A stretch of 32,750 nucleotides of DNA from Hyphomicrobiales bacterium. GTDB lineage: Bacteria > Pseudomonadota > Alphaproteobacteria > Rhizobiales > Beijerinckiaceae. The position numbers were made by a program, and so were the translations under genes. The notes under the pieces were generated by a model. The model worked only from the letters and a program-made list of their open reading frames with translations, was not told the DNA's origin and ran no database searches. Each line of letters opens with the position of its first letter. Position 1 is the stretch's first letter. Positions 1 to 7,173 of this stretch are shown piece by piece. The DNA is taken from assembly GCA_025356415.1 (NCBI GenBank), contig JANXTB010000231.1, positions 1-32,750 of the forward strand. Direction: 5' to 3'.

Positions 1-139
1 GGCGGGAGAGGGTGGCTCGCGGAACGCGAGACGGGTGAGGGCGCCGCAAATGCTGAAATCTTGCAGAATTGCGCAATCTGGAACGCCCTCATCCGTCATG
101 CTTCGCATGACACCCTCTCCCGCCAGCGCGGGAGAGGGG
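1..139. repeat. Dispersed palindromic intergenic repeat, copy A (cut by window edge)
   Basis: This non-coding element is built of hairpins. Visible parts are a small stem CTCGCG/CGCGAG with loop GAA (16-30), a GGGTGAGGGCG block (33-43) that is the inverse of GCCCTCATCC at 85-94, a CATGC/GCATG stem with loop TTC (98-110) and an 11-bp stem CCCTCTCCCGC/GCGGGAGAGGG with loop CAGC (113-138). A second copy with the same order of parts lies at 29223-29370, and 25 bases (85-109 and 29316-29340) are identical. The left end is truncated by the window. It resembles the REP/BIME-like or MITE-like repeats common in Rhizobiales intergenic DNA; no protein is encoded. Confidence 0.8.
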
Positions 140-148
140 AACAAAAAA

Positions 149-174
149 AACGCCGGCGTTTCCGCCGGCGTTTT
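149..174 (-). terminator. Rho-independent terminator of the molybdenum hydroxylase operon
   Basis: A perfect 10-bp stem AACGCCGGCG / CGCCGGCGTT with a TTTC loop lies 26 bases beyond the stop codon of the minus-strand gene. Read on the minus strand it is followed directly by a run of T (the A-run at 143-150). It also has a short T-run on the plus side, so it may work in both directions. It sits against the end of the palindromic repeat. Confidence 0.85.
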
Positions 175-199
175 CAATTCGTCAAATCACCAAAAACCC

Positions 200-2467
200 T
201 TACGCCATGCCCGCCTTCAGGCGGTCGGGCGTGAACGGTCCCTGGCGCATACGTACGCCCGTTGCGTCATAGATCGCGTTGGCGACGGCCGCCACGACCG
301 GGCGCATCGAGCCTTCGCCTGCGCCGTTGGGCGGCAGGTTCTGGCGGTTGATGAGCACGACGTCGATTTCGTGCGGACGCTCGGTGATGTCGAGGATCGG
401 ATAGGTCAGCCAATCCACGCTGGTGACGTTTTCTTTCGAGAACATCACCTCTTCATGCACGGCGCGGCTGAGGCCCTGGCAGATGTTGCCCTCGATTCCC
501 TGCGTGAGCAGGCGCGGGTTGATCACGATGCCGCAATCATGCGCCACCGTGAATTTCCGCGCATGCACCTTGCCGGTCTTCATGTTCACATCGACTTCCG
601 CAACGATGGCGACACGGGTGCCGTTGCGCTGCGAGAAGGCGATGCCCTGGCCGGTTGCGATGTCGCCCTTCATCTCCTTGCGGGCCGCGGTGCGGGTCTT
701 CCAGCCGGCCTTGTCGGCGGCGGCCTTGATCGCATCCTTGTCGCGCTGTTCGGCGGCGAGCGAGAGGCGATAGGCGACCGGGTCCTGACCCGTCGCATAG
801 GCCACTTCGTCGACGAAGCCTTCATTGGCGAAGTGAATTTCCGGACCCAACGGATCGCGCAGATGCGACGAGCGCAGCGGGCTGACCAGTTCGAGGAACG
901 GCGGGATCACTTCCCAGGTCTGCTGCTTCACCGGGAAGGCGTAGGATTCCTCCGGCGTCGCATAGGTCAGGCCGGGCTTGGCCGCATAGCCGATCATCTG
1001 TGCGCCGAGGTTGTCCGACGGATCGGATTCATTCGACGACACGTTGAGGCGATCGAAAGCCTTCGAGTGGAAGTGCCAAGCGACAACCTTGCCGTCCTTC
1101 AGGCCAGCGCGGATCGTGTGGATCGAGGCGGGGCTTTTCGGATCCCAGCCAGAACCCTCATGGCGCATGCCCTGATAGCGCACCGGCTTGCCGGTCGCCT
1201 TCGAGAACAGCGCCGCGAAGACGGCGGCGTCGCCGGCGTCGTTACGACCGTAGGAACCCGGGCCAGCGGCCCAGATGCCACGCACTTGTTCGGGCTTGAG
1301 GCCGAGGACCTTGGCCACGCCGTCACCCGCGAAATGTGGCTTCTGCGAACCGGTCCACAGCGTCGTGATGCCGTTGGGCTGATAGTCGACGACCGCGCAA
1401 GCCGGGCCCATCGAGGCATGCGACTGGAACGGCCATTCGTAGGTCGCCTCGATGACCTTGTCGGCGCCCTTGAACGCCTCCTCGACCTTCGCAGGATCGA
1501 CATTCTTCGCGCTGCCGCCCGACTTGATCGACTTGGCGTTGCGAATGTGGGTGTAGAGATCCTTCTGGTCGGGGAAGGGCGCCTTGACGACAGACCAGGT
1601 CACCTTCAGCTGGCGCGAAGCCTTGATGGCGTCCCATTCCTTCGGCGCGACAACGCCGAGAAGTCCCTTGTCCCAGATCACTTTCGCGCCAGGGATGTCC
1701 TTGATCGAGGCTTCGTCGACGGCGGTCGGCACGGAGCCGGCGACTGTCGGCAGGATCGTGCGGGCATGCAGCATGCCCGGGAGCTTGATGTCGGTTACGT
1801 AATCGCTCGTGCCGAGCAGTTTCCATTCGACGTCGCGGCGGGGCTGCGAGGTGCCGTAGACCTTGTAGTCCTTCGGGTCCTTCAGCTTGGCGCGGGTCTT
1901 CATGGAGAGATCGTTGCCGACCTTGCCGTTCCACTCGACTTCCGTTTCAAACCAGCGACCGCCGATCAACTCGCCATAGGTGGTCTTCTTGGCGGGGTTG
2001 CTCTTCGACGTGATCACGCCGTTGGCGGTGGAGAGATCCTCCATCGGAACTTCGAGCTGCTTCGACGCGAGTTCGAGCAACACGTAGCGCGCTTCGGCTG
2101 CGGCGTTGCGCAGCGTCGCGCCGCCATGCGAGACGCCCGTCGAGCCGGATGCGCCGCCCTGGTTGAGGCTGGTGCCGGAATCGCCCGCGAGCACGATGAC
2201 TTTGTCGGCCGGAAGATCGAGCTCTTCGGCGACCATCTGGGCGACGCCGACGTCGGTGCCCTGGCCCATGTCCATCTTGCCGAAATACGCGATGGCGGAG
2301 CCGTCAGCGCGAATGGAGATGTAGGAAGCGAGTTTCTTGGGGTCGAGCGGCGGGCGCTTGTCGGCGCCGAAGGTCGCGGCCTGCGCGAGCTGGCCCGGCA
2401 GCAGGACGGAAACCGTCAGCGCGCCGGCGCTGCCGAGAAAATGTCGGCGATTGATGTGGCTGTTCAT
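200..2467 (-). CDS. Xanthine dehydrogenase-family molybdopterin-binding subunit (IorB-like), Tat-exported
   Basis: Large catalytic subunit of a molybdenum hydroxylase of the isoquinoline 1-oxidoreductase / aldehyde dehydrogenase type. It would hydroxylate an N-heterocycle or oxidise an aldehyde, passing electrons to the 2Fe-2S subunit encoded just upstream; the substrate cannot be read from sequence. The start at 2467 (755 aa) follows AAGGGGA and puts a twin-arginine signal (NRRHFLGSAG, residues 6-15, then a hydrophobic stretch to AQA) at the N-terminus, implying export of the folded enzyme. Cofactor-binding glycine-rich segments follow (MGQGTDVG near 65-75, GGASGSTGVSHGGAT near 110-125). The C-terminal GAGEG (715-719) carries the conserved catalytic Glu718. 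Length is normal for the family. The small-subunit gene ends 13 bases upstream, so the two form an operon. No maturation gene (XdhC/CoxD type) or cytochrome partner is visible here. Confidence 0.9.
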   Translation of the reverse strand: MNSHINRRHFLGSAGALTVSVLLPGQLAQAATFGADKRPPLDPKKLASYISIRADGSAIAYFGKMDMGQGTDVGVAQMVAEELDLPADKVIVLAGDSGTSLNQGGASGSTGVSHGGATLRNAAAEARYVLLELASKQLEVPMEDLSTANGVITSKSNPAKKTTYGELIGGRWFETEVEWNGKVGNDLSMKTRAKLKDPKDYKVYGTSQPRRDVEWKLLGTSDYVTDIKLPGMLHARTILPTVAGSVPTAVDEASIKDIPGAKVIWDKGLLGVVAPKEWDAIKASRQLKVTWSVVKAPFPDQKDLYTHIRNAKSIKSGGSAKNVDPAKVEEAFKGADKVIEATYEWPFQSHASMGPACAVVDYQPNGITTLWTGSQKPHFAGDGVAKVLGLKPEQVRGIWAAGPGSYGRNDAGDAAVFAALFSKATGKPVRYQGMRHEGSGWDPKSPASIHTIRAGLKDGKVVAWHFHSKAFDRLNVSSNESDPSDNLGAQMIGYAAKPGLTYATPEESYAFPVKQQTWEVIPPFLELVSPLRSSHLRDPLGPEIHFANEGFVDEVAYATGQDPVAYRLSLAAEQRDKDAIKAAADKAGWKTRTAARKEMKGDIATGQGIAFSQRNGTRVAIVAEVDVNMKTGKVHARKFTVAHDCGIVINPRLLTQGIEGNICQGLSRAVHEEVMFSKENVTSVDWLTYPILDITERPHEIDVVLINRQNLPPNGAGEGSMRPVVAAVANAIYDATGVRMRQGPFTPDRLKAGMA

Positions 2468-2480
2468 GGGGTTCCCCTTC

Positions 2481-2942
2481 TTACGCCGTGGCGGCGCGGC
2501 GCACGGCGCGCATGATCGAAGCATGGGTCGCGCAGCGGCACTTCAGGCCGGTGAGCGCATCCTCGATCTGGGCGTCGGTCGGCTTCGGGGTTTTTTCGAG
2601 AAGCGAAACGGTGGTCATGATCCAGCCGTTCATGCAGTAGCCGCATTGCGGGACCTGCTCATCGATGAAGGCCTGCTGGACCTTGTGCGGCTTGCCGTTG
2701 GCGTTGAGGCCGCCCATGGTCGTGATCTTGCCCTTGCCGATCGAATCGACGGGCATGGAGCACGAGCGGACGGGCTGTCCGTCGATCAGCACGGTGCAGG
2801 CGCCGCACTGGGCGAGGCCGCAGCCAAACTTGGGGTTCTTCAGTCCGAGGTCGTCGCGCAAGGCATAGAGGAGCGGCATATCCGGATCCGCATCAATCGT
2901 ATGCGCCTTGCCATCGACATTGAGTTCGATGCGTTTGGCCAA
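2481..2942 (-). CDS. 2Fe-2S small subunit of the molybdenum hydroxylase (IorA-like)
   Basis: Electron-transfer subunit with two [2Fe-2S] clusters that takes electrons from the molybdenum centre of the partner encoded downstream. The N-terminal plant-ferredoxin-type domain has Cys41, Cys46, Cys49 and Cys61; the C-terminal helical domain has Cys100-x2-Cys103 and Cys135-x-Cys137, the standard CoxS/IorA arrangement. At 153 aa it is full length. It has no signal peptide, which fits co-export in complex with the Tat-tagged large subunit. The start codon is TTG, chosen because GGGAGGA lies 7-8 bases upstream. The tail after the last cysteine pair reads ATHASIMRA where CGTY-type endings are more usual, a small variation. 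Assignment to the family is firm; the specific substrate is not known. Confidence 0.92.
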   Translation of the reverse strand: MAKRIELNVDGKAHTIDADPDMPLLYALRDDLGLKNPKFGCGLAQCGACTVLIDGQPVRSCSMPVDSIGKGKITTMGGLNANGKPHKVQQAFIDEQVPQCGYCMNGWIMTTVSLLEKTPKPTDAQIEDALTGLKCRCATHASIMRAVRRAATA

Positions 2943-3083
2943 GTGTCGTCCTCCCGTTTTTAAGGATCATATATCCCGTTTGGTGGGGCATCCTGTCAGC
3001 TTTTGCGCGAAGAGCAATATGCTTCTGGAGCCTTCACCCCAACATTGAGATATTTTGATCGGAAACCAGAGCTCAGGCGCAGC

Positions 3084-3638
3084 ATGAACGATTTCTACAG
3101 GCGCGAAACCAGAGGCGACAAGGCCGCAGCGCCGCTCATCGTGACGGCTCTCCTGGAGCCTGACGCAGCGTCACGCTTCGAGGTCATGCGCCGGGCTTAC
3201 TTTCCGCCAGCGCGCAACAAGACTCCTGCGCATCTGACTTTGTTTCATGCGCTGCCAGGCGCGCAACTTGCCGAGCTCGAGGACGAACTTGCCGAGCGAT
3301 GCTGGCAGGCCGAGCCGTTTGAGGCGCGCGCCAGCGGCTTGCGGTTTCTGGGCGCGGGCGTGGCTATTCTGATCGAAGCGCCGCCGCTGCTCGCGCTGCG
3401 CGCCGGCATTGCGCAGAGCTGGGCGGAAGCCTTGACGCCTCAGGACAAACAGCGCTTCAACCCGCACGTCACCGTGCAGAACAAAGTCACGCCGACCCAC
3501 GCGCGCCAGACCTATGACGCGCTGCAATCCGTGTTCGCGCCGTTCGATTTCACCATCGAGGGACTGGAGCTCTGGCATTATCGCGGCGGCCCGTGGGAGG
3601 CCGCCGGACGCTTCCCCTTCGGCGGCGCGCCGACCTAA
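3084..3638 (+). CDS. 2'-5' RNA ligase / 2H phosphoesterase family protein
   Basis: Small two-histidine phosphoesterase of 184 aa. The family signature is two HxT motifs placed symmetrically in the fold: HLT at residues 50-52 and HVT at 128-130. Members act on 2',3'-cyclic phosphates or 2'-5' linked RNA; in bacteria the true substrate is often unknown. The start at 3084 gives a protein beginning MNDFYRRE; a longer frame open from 3003 adds residues without family character and neither start has a strong ribosome site, so the N-terminus is tentative. It is convergent with the next gene: its TAA stop shares two bases with the TAG of the opposite-strand gene. It has no obvious functional link with its neighbours. 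Confidence 0.82.
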   Translation: MNDFYRRETRGDKAAAPLIVTALLEPDAASRFEVMRRAYFPPARNKTPAHLTLFHALPGAQLAELEDELAERCWQAEPFEARASGLRFLGAGVAILIEAPPLLALRAGIAQSWAEALTPQDKQRFNPHVTVQNKVTPTHARQTYDALQSVFAPFDFTIEGLELWHYRGGPWEAAGRFPFGGAPT

Positions 3639-4486
3639 CTCTTCAGCACCGCGCAGGCGCCGCCTTTGGCGCGGATGCGGTCACACATCTCGTTCGCCGC
3701 CTGTCGCGTCTGCGCGGGCACGCGAACCCGATAGAACGGACGCGTGCCACGGGTGCGCCATCGCGTGCCGATGATCATCGGCTGCTGCTCGCCAATCGCC
3801 GAGGCGACGCTCGCCAGATTGCGCCGGAAACTCGCCAGCGCCAGCGCGCGGCTGAAATTGCCGGCGAGCTGCACGCCCCAGGGCGCGAAGACGGCGGCGA
3901 CGAGCGTATCGGCGGCCCTGTCGAAACCATTGCGCCCAAGCGCGGCGACCACGGTGAGGCATCTCGCGTCATGCTCGTGCGCCAGATCGTCATCGCTCTT
4001 GCCGGCGGCCCAGTCTTCAGCCGTGGCGCCGGTGATTGCGGCGACATAGTCGCGCGTCTCTGCCGCGAGGCCGCCCTTCTTGTCCTTGAACGCCGCGACG
4101 CGGTTCGGGCCGCCATTGTAGGCCGCCGCCGCCAGTCCGAGATTGCCGAACCGCACGCGCAAATCAGCGAGCAGCCGGGCGGAAGCCGGGATCGCCTGTT
4201 CGGGATCGAACGGATCGGCAAGGCCGCGCTCGGCCGCGGTGCCGGGCATGAATTGCGCCACGCCCTGAGCGCCCGCCGGACTGACCACATGCGGGCGGAA
4301 GGCGCTTTCCTTGAAGATGAGCTTGGTGAAAAAGCCGATGGGCAGCTTCTCTCGCATGGCGGAATTCTCGACCAGCCGGCAGAGAGCCTCGCGCAGGGAT
4401 TCCTGCGCCCCCTGTGCGGTCGCGCCCGGCGCGAGCAAGACCAGGCCCGCCGTGAGCGTCGCCATGCGCGTGAAGAAGCGGATCAT
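3635..4486 (-). CDS. Secreted lytic transglycosylase (SLT domain) with a possible SPOR-like tail
   Basis: Periplasmic enzyme expected to cleave the MurNAc-GlcNAc bond of peptidoglycan, forming 1,6-anhydro-MurNAc. Residues 1-24 are a signal peptide (MIRFFTRM, hydrophobic core, ATA-QG). The SLT domain covers about 35-150, with catalytic Glu60 in IFKESAF, the GVAQFMP motif at 75-81 and the AAYNGGPNRV motif at 121-130, all as in the family. The C-terminal 35 residues (about 250-281, FYRVRVPAQT then GGACAVLK) resemble a SPOR-type peptidoglycan-binding repeat; this part is inferred. GGAAAC seven bases before the ATG supports the start. The middle part (150-245) is alanine-rich and has no motif I recognise. 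It may act in septal or general wall turnover. Confidence 0.9.
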   Translation of the reverse strand: MIRFFTRMATLTAGLVLLAPGATAQGAQESLREALCRLVENSAMREKLPIGFFTKLIFKESAFRPHVVSPAGAQGVAQFMPGTAAERGLADPFDPEQAIPASARLLADLRVRFGNLGLAAAAYNGGPNRVAAFKDKKGGLAAETRDYVAAITGATAEDWAAGKSDDDLAHEHDARCLTVVAALGRNGFDRAADTLVAAVFAPWGVQLAGNFSRALALASFRRNLASVASAIGEQQPMIIGTRWRTRGTRPFYRVRVPAQTRQAANEMCDRIRAKGGACAVLKS

Positions 4487-4613
4487 GTTTCCTTTTTTGT
4501 CAGAAGCGCCAGCCCGGTCATAAATCTCTCATGTCTTTGTGAGAGATCAAGGCCGGAACGAGCGGCAGTTCGCAAGGTTTCGTTCAGGAAACCAATAGGG
4601 TGGAGTGATGTTA

Positions 4614-4916
4614 ATGGCCGACGGGGTGCGCCCGGATGATCGCGAGGCCGCGGCTATCTTCGAGCCCGACGTGATCGCGCTCATGCGCAAGGCGTTCGAC
4701 GCATCCTGGTCGGCGCTGGCCTTTGCGCGCCTTGACGACGAGAACGACATTCGCACCACGCGTGAGGCGCTGGCCAAGCGCATTCTGGAAGGCGCAGCCG
4801 GGGGAGAGCGCCGCGTGCCGGTGCTGTCCGGTGACGCCTTGGGCGCGCTCGAGCCGCGCCGTGCTGGCGCAACGCCGGGAGAAACGCAATGGCGCATTTC
4901 GAGGTCCGCTTCCTGA
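4614..4916 (+). CDS. Small conserved hypothetical protein
   Basis: A 100-aa soluble protein of unknown function, rich in Ala, Arg and Glu. The start at 4614 is preferred because GGAG lies eight bases upstream; GTG at 4605 and ATG at 4608 are too close to it. The layout, with an acidic start, a segment like VIALMRKAFDASWSAL and then a TREALAKRILEGAAGGER helix, resembles small proteins found in many Rhizobiales, but I know no function for them. There is no signal peptide, membrane segment or metal motif. Its 3' end overlaps the next gene by 28 bases, so the two are almost certainly co-transcribed. Its upstream region is shared with the divergent lytic transglycosylase gene. Confidence 0.65.
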   Translation: MADGVRPDDREAAAIFEPDVIALMRKAFDASWSALAFARLDDENDIRTTREALAKRILEGAAGGERRVPVLSGDALGALEPRRAGATPGETQWRISRSAS

Positions 4917-5122
4917 AAGACGTCTGCAACGACACGGGCCACGCAGGCTGCGTGCTGCAGCATGTCATCAGCCTCGAGGCCGTGGACGCTGGGCAAGCGC
5001 GTACCGAGGCCTGCGCGTTATTTTGCGCGCACGAGAAGGTCGGCTGCTGGCAGGACCACGCCGACCGCGTCGATATCATCGAGATCGAACGATTGCAGCC
5101 GCCTGACAGGCGCCATTCCTGA
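4889..5122 (+). CDS. Small Cys/His-rich hypothetical protein
   Basis: A 77-aa protein of unknown function. It starts inside the previous gene, with GGGAG seven to eight bases before the ATG, so translation is probably coupled. It contains five Cys (13, 21, 42, 46, 53) and His at 3, 18, 25, 48, 57 and 76, an unusual density for this length that could bind a metal, although no standard zinc-finger spacing is present. The FEVRFLKDV start and the HADRVDIIEIE end look like the edge strands of a small alpha/beta fold. The same gene pair appears, as far as I can judge from general knowledge, in related Rhizobiales. There is no signal peptide. Function is not assigned. Confidence 0.65.
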   Translation: MAHFEVRFLKDVCNDTGHAGCVLQHVISLEAVDAGQARTEACALFCAHEKVGCWQDHADRVDIIEIERLQPPDRRHS

Positions 5123-5202
5123 ATTTTGATGCGCGCTTGCGCGCATGTTATGGCTCAGCGTTTAGTTGATTCATTTTTTGCCGATTTTTTGCGGAGTTAT
5201 CG

Positions 5203-6081
5203 ATGCGGGCGCTCGTCGTCTTCGCCCATTATTTCAAGGCTGAGTCCAAATCGAATTATTCATCGACCAACGCTGAGCAGCGCGAGGCGCGCCGCCAGTC
5301 GATTGCGCGCGTGTTGCTGGCCTGGCGCGCGCATTTCGGCGAGACCGCGTCGCTCAACGTCGAGCACAGGAAATTCGAACTCAACGCGCCCGCGCTCAAC
5401 ACGCTCGACATGGCCGTGGTGGTGAATGGCGACGATCACCTGCTGGATGACGCGTTGCTCACGCGGCTCGGCGTGGAGAAGCTGACCTGTTCGCTCGACC
5501 AACCCCGCATGCTGCCGTTCATGGCGCAGCGCGTGATGGCGCAGCGGAAGGCGCAATATGACTGGTACGTCTATTCGGAAGAAGACGTGCTGCCTCATGA
5601 TGCAAACTTCTTCGGCAAGCTCGGCGCCTTTCAGAAAAGCTTCGGCGCGGGCTGGGTGTTGCAGCCCAATCGTTACGAGGTCAACGCCGCCGCGCTGCGG
5701 CCCAAGACCTACATAGACGGCGACCTGCGCATCGGGCTGATGTCGCGGCTTTTCGCCTTTGTGCCCGAAACAGAAAATCTACTCGTGCAGCGTGACGCAT
5801 CCGGGGTCGTGAAATTCTTGCGCGCACAAAACCCGCATTCCGGCTTCTTCGCGCTGAGCGCCGAGCAGTTCGACATGTGGTCCAGCGCGAAGCACTTTCT
5901 CGACATGGATTGCTCGTTCATCTCGCCGCTCGAAAGCGCTGCAACGCTGGGCCTTTTGAAAACCTTCTCGGTCTACAAGCCAGCGCTCCCGATGCATCAT
6001 CTGGAGATCGAACACCTCGACACGAAATTCTCGAACATGAATTTTCCGCTGCTGCTGCGCGGCGAGCTTGATCCCGACTGA
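5203..6081 (+). CDS. Putative glycosyltransferase-like protein, function unknown
   Basis: A 292-aa soluble protein opening MRALVVFAHYFK. GGAG nine bases before the ATG supports the start. A YSEEDVLPHDANFF segment at 124-137 recalls the acidic metal and sugar-nucleotide site of GT-A glycosyltransferases: a hydrophobic strand (DWYVY) runs into the acidic cluster Glu126-Glu127-Asp128. Later segments (HSGFFALSAEQFDMW and MDCSFISPLESAATLGL) resemble the acceptor side of such enzymes. I do not recognise the family with certainty, so glycosyltransferase is an inference. There is no signal peptide or membrane segment. The stop lies three bases from the stop of the convergent binding-protein gene. The 80 bases between it and the upstream small gene leave room for its own promoter. 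Confidence 0.6.
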   Translation: MRALVVFAHYFKAESKSNYSSTNAEQREARRQSIARVLLAWRAHFGETASLNVEHRKFELNAPALNTLDMAVVVNGDDHLLDDALLTRLGVEKLTCSLDQPRMLPFMAQRVMAQRKAQYDWYVYSEEDVLPHDANFFGKLGAFQKSFGAGWVLQPNRYEVNAAALRPKTYIDGDLRIGLMSRLFAFVPETENLLVQRDASGVVKFLRAQNPHSGFFALSAEQFDMWSSAKHFLDMDCSFISPLESAATLGLLKTFSVYKPALPMHHLEIEHLDTKFSNMNFPLLLRGELDPD

Positions 6082-6084
6082 GCG

Positions 6085-7173
6085 TCAATCCTGCGGAGCC
6101 AGAATGCTGCGTGCGCGCTCGATCGTGGCGGCGGGCAGGGCGTAGAACGAGCCGATCAGTTGCGATATTTCCCGATCGTCAACCGGATTGATCTCGATGC
6201 CCCCGCGCGCGGCCGCAGTGAGAAATTCGGAATCGTCCACAGCCGCCTTGAAGGCGTTGCGTAACGTCTCGAGCCGGTCCGCAGGCGTGCCTGGCGGTGC
6301 GGCCAGCGCCTTGCCGAATTCCCATGGGCCGAAGGTCAGCGCAAGAATGTCGCGCGCTTGCTGATCGGGCGCGAGATCGATCGCCGTAGGCACGAGCCCA
6401 TCGAGCTCGCGATGCGTTTGCAGCCCCGTTTGCAGAAGGATACGGAACTTGCCCGCCGCCATGTCGACGCGCGCGCTCGGTCCGAGCGACGAGACAAGAA
6501 GCCCGCAGAAGCCATCGACTTCACCGCGCTCTGCAGGGTGGCGGATGTCGAGAAGATTGGGATAGCCGAGCACGATATCGAACTTCAGCCCCAGCAACCG
6601 CGCCAGGGCACGCGCTTCCAATGTGGATGACGCGGCCGGCCCCGTGCCGCCGAGGATCGTCTTGCGCGTTTTCAAATCGTCCAGCGTTTGAATCGCCGGA
6701 TTCCAGAACGCGCAAGTTCCGACCTCGCGGTTCATGCTGCCGATCCAGCCGAACAATCGTGAATCATACTGCGCCGCAGCTGGATTGAGCAACGGCTCCG
6801 TCACGTTCGCCGGCGCGGGCATGACGAGCGTTAACCCATCCCTGGGAGCGGCCTGCGCCAGATAGGACGTCGCCCGAAGGCCGCCGGCGCCGGGCAGGTT
6901 CTGCACGATGACGGAGGGCGCCCCGGGAATGAAGCGCCCGAAATGCTGCGCGAGAAGCCGGGCATAGGCGTCGAATGCGTTGCCTGGCCCCGGCACAAGC
7001 GGGCCAACATGTCGCGCCATGACGCGCGGGTCGGCATCCGCCGTTCCACCGGTCTCGTAGCCGACAATGATCCTGATCGTCTTGCCTGCGTAAAACGGTT
7101 CCTGCGCCGCGGCGGGGCCAGCGACGCACATGGCGCACAGCACGAGGGCAAAGACGTGTCGCATGTCGCCCAT
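6085..7173 (-). CDS. TctC/Bug-type tricarboxylate-transporter binding protein with an internal duplication
   Basis: Periplasmic solute-binding protein of the tripartite tricarboxylate transporter (TctC/Bug) family, 362 aa, somewhat longer than the usual 320 or so. A signal peptide (MRHVFALVLCAMCVAGPAAAQ) is followed by KTIRIIVGYETGG, the typical first strand. The segment DAYARLLAQHFGRFIPGAPS and then NLPGAGGLRA are family signatures. Directly before them lies an extra block, DADPRVMARHVGPLVPGPGN, which aligns with the former and explains the extra length. The start at 7173 overlaps the stop of the upstream monooxygenase gene in the form TGATG, so translation is coupled; ATG at 7164 is an alternative. 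No TctA/TctB membrane genes are present. Coupling to an FAD hydroxylase hints at an organic-acid or aromatic-acid ligand. Confidence 0.85.
   Translation of the reverse strand: MGDMRHVFALVLCAMCVAGPAAAQEPFYAGKTIRIIVGYETGGTADADPRVMARHVGPLVPGPGNAFDAYARLLAQHFGRFIPGAPSVIVQNLPGAGGLRATSYLAQAAPRDGLTLVMPAPANVTEPLLNPAAAQYDSRLFGWIGSMNREVGTCAFWNPAIQTLDDLKTRKTILGGTGPAASSTLEARALARLLGLKFDIVLGYPNLLDIRHPAERGEVDGFCGLLVSSLGPSARVDMAAGKFRILLQTGLQTHRELDGLVPTAIDLAPDQQARDILALTFGPWEFGKALAAPPGTPADRLETLRNAFKAAVDDSEFLTAAARGGIEINPVDDREISQLIGSFYALPAATIERARSILAPQD

Noticed and set aside
35..2515. An 826-codon open frame on the plus strand
   Set aside because: It lies antisense to the molybdenum hydroxylase large subunit, whose motifs are clear; the plus-strand product is Arg/His/Asp-rich with no family features. 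It is a by-product of high-GC codon bias.
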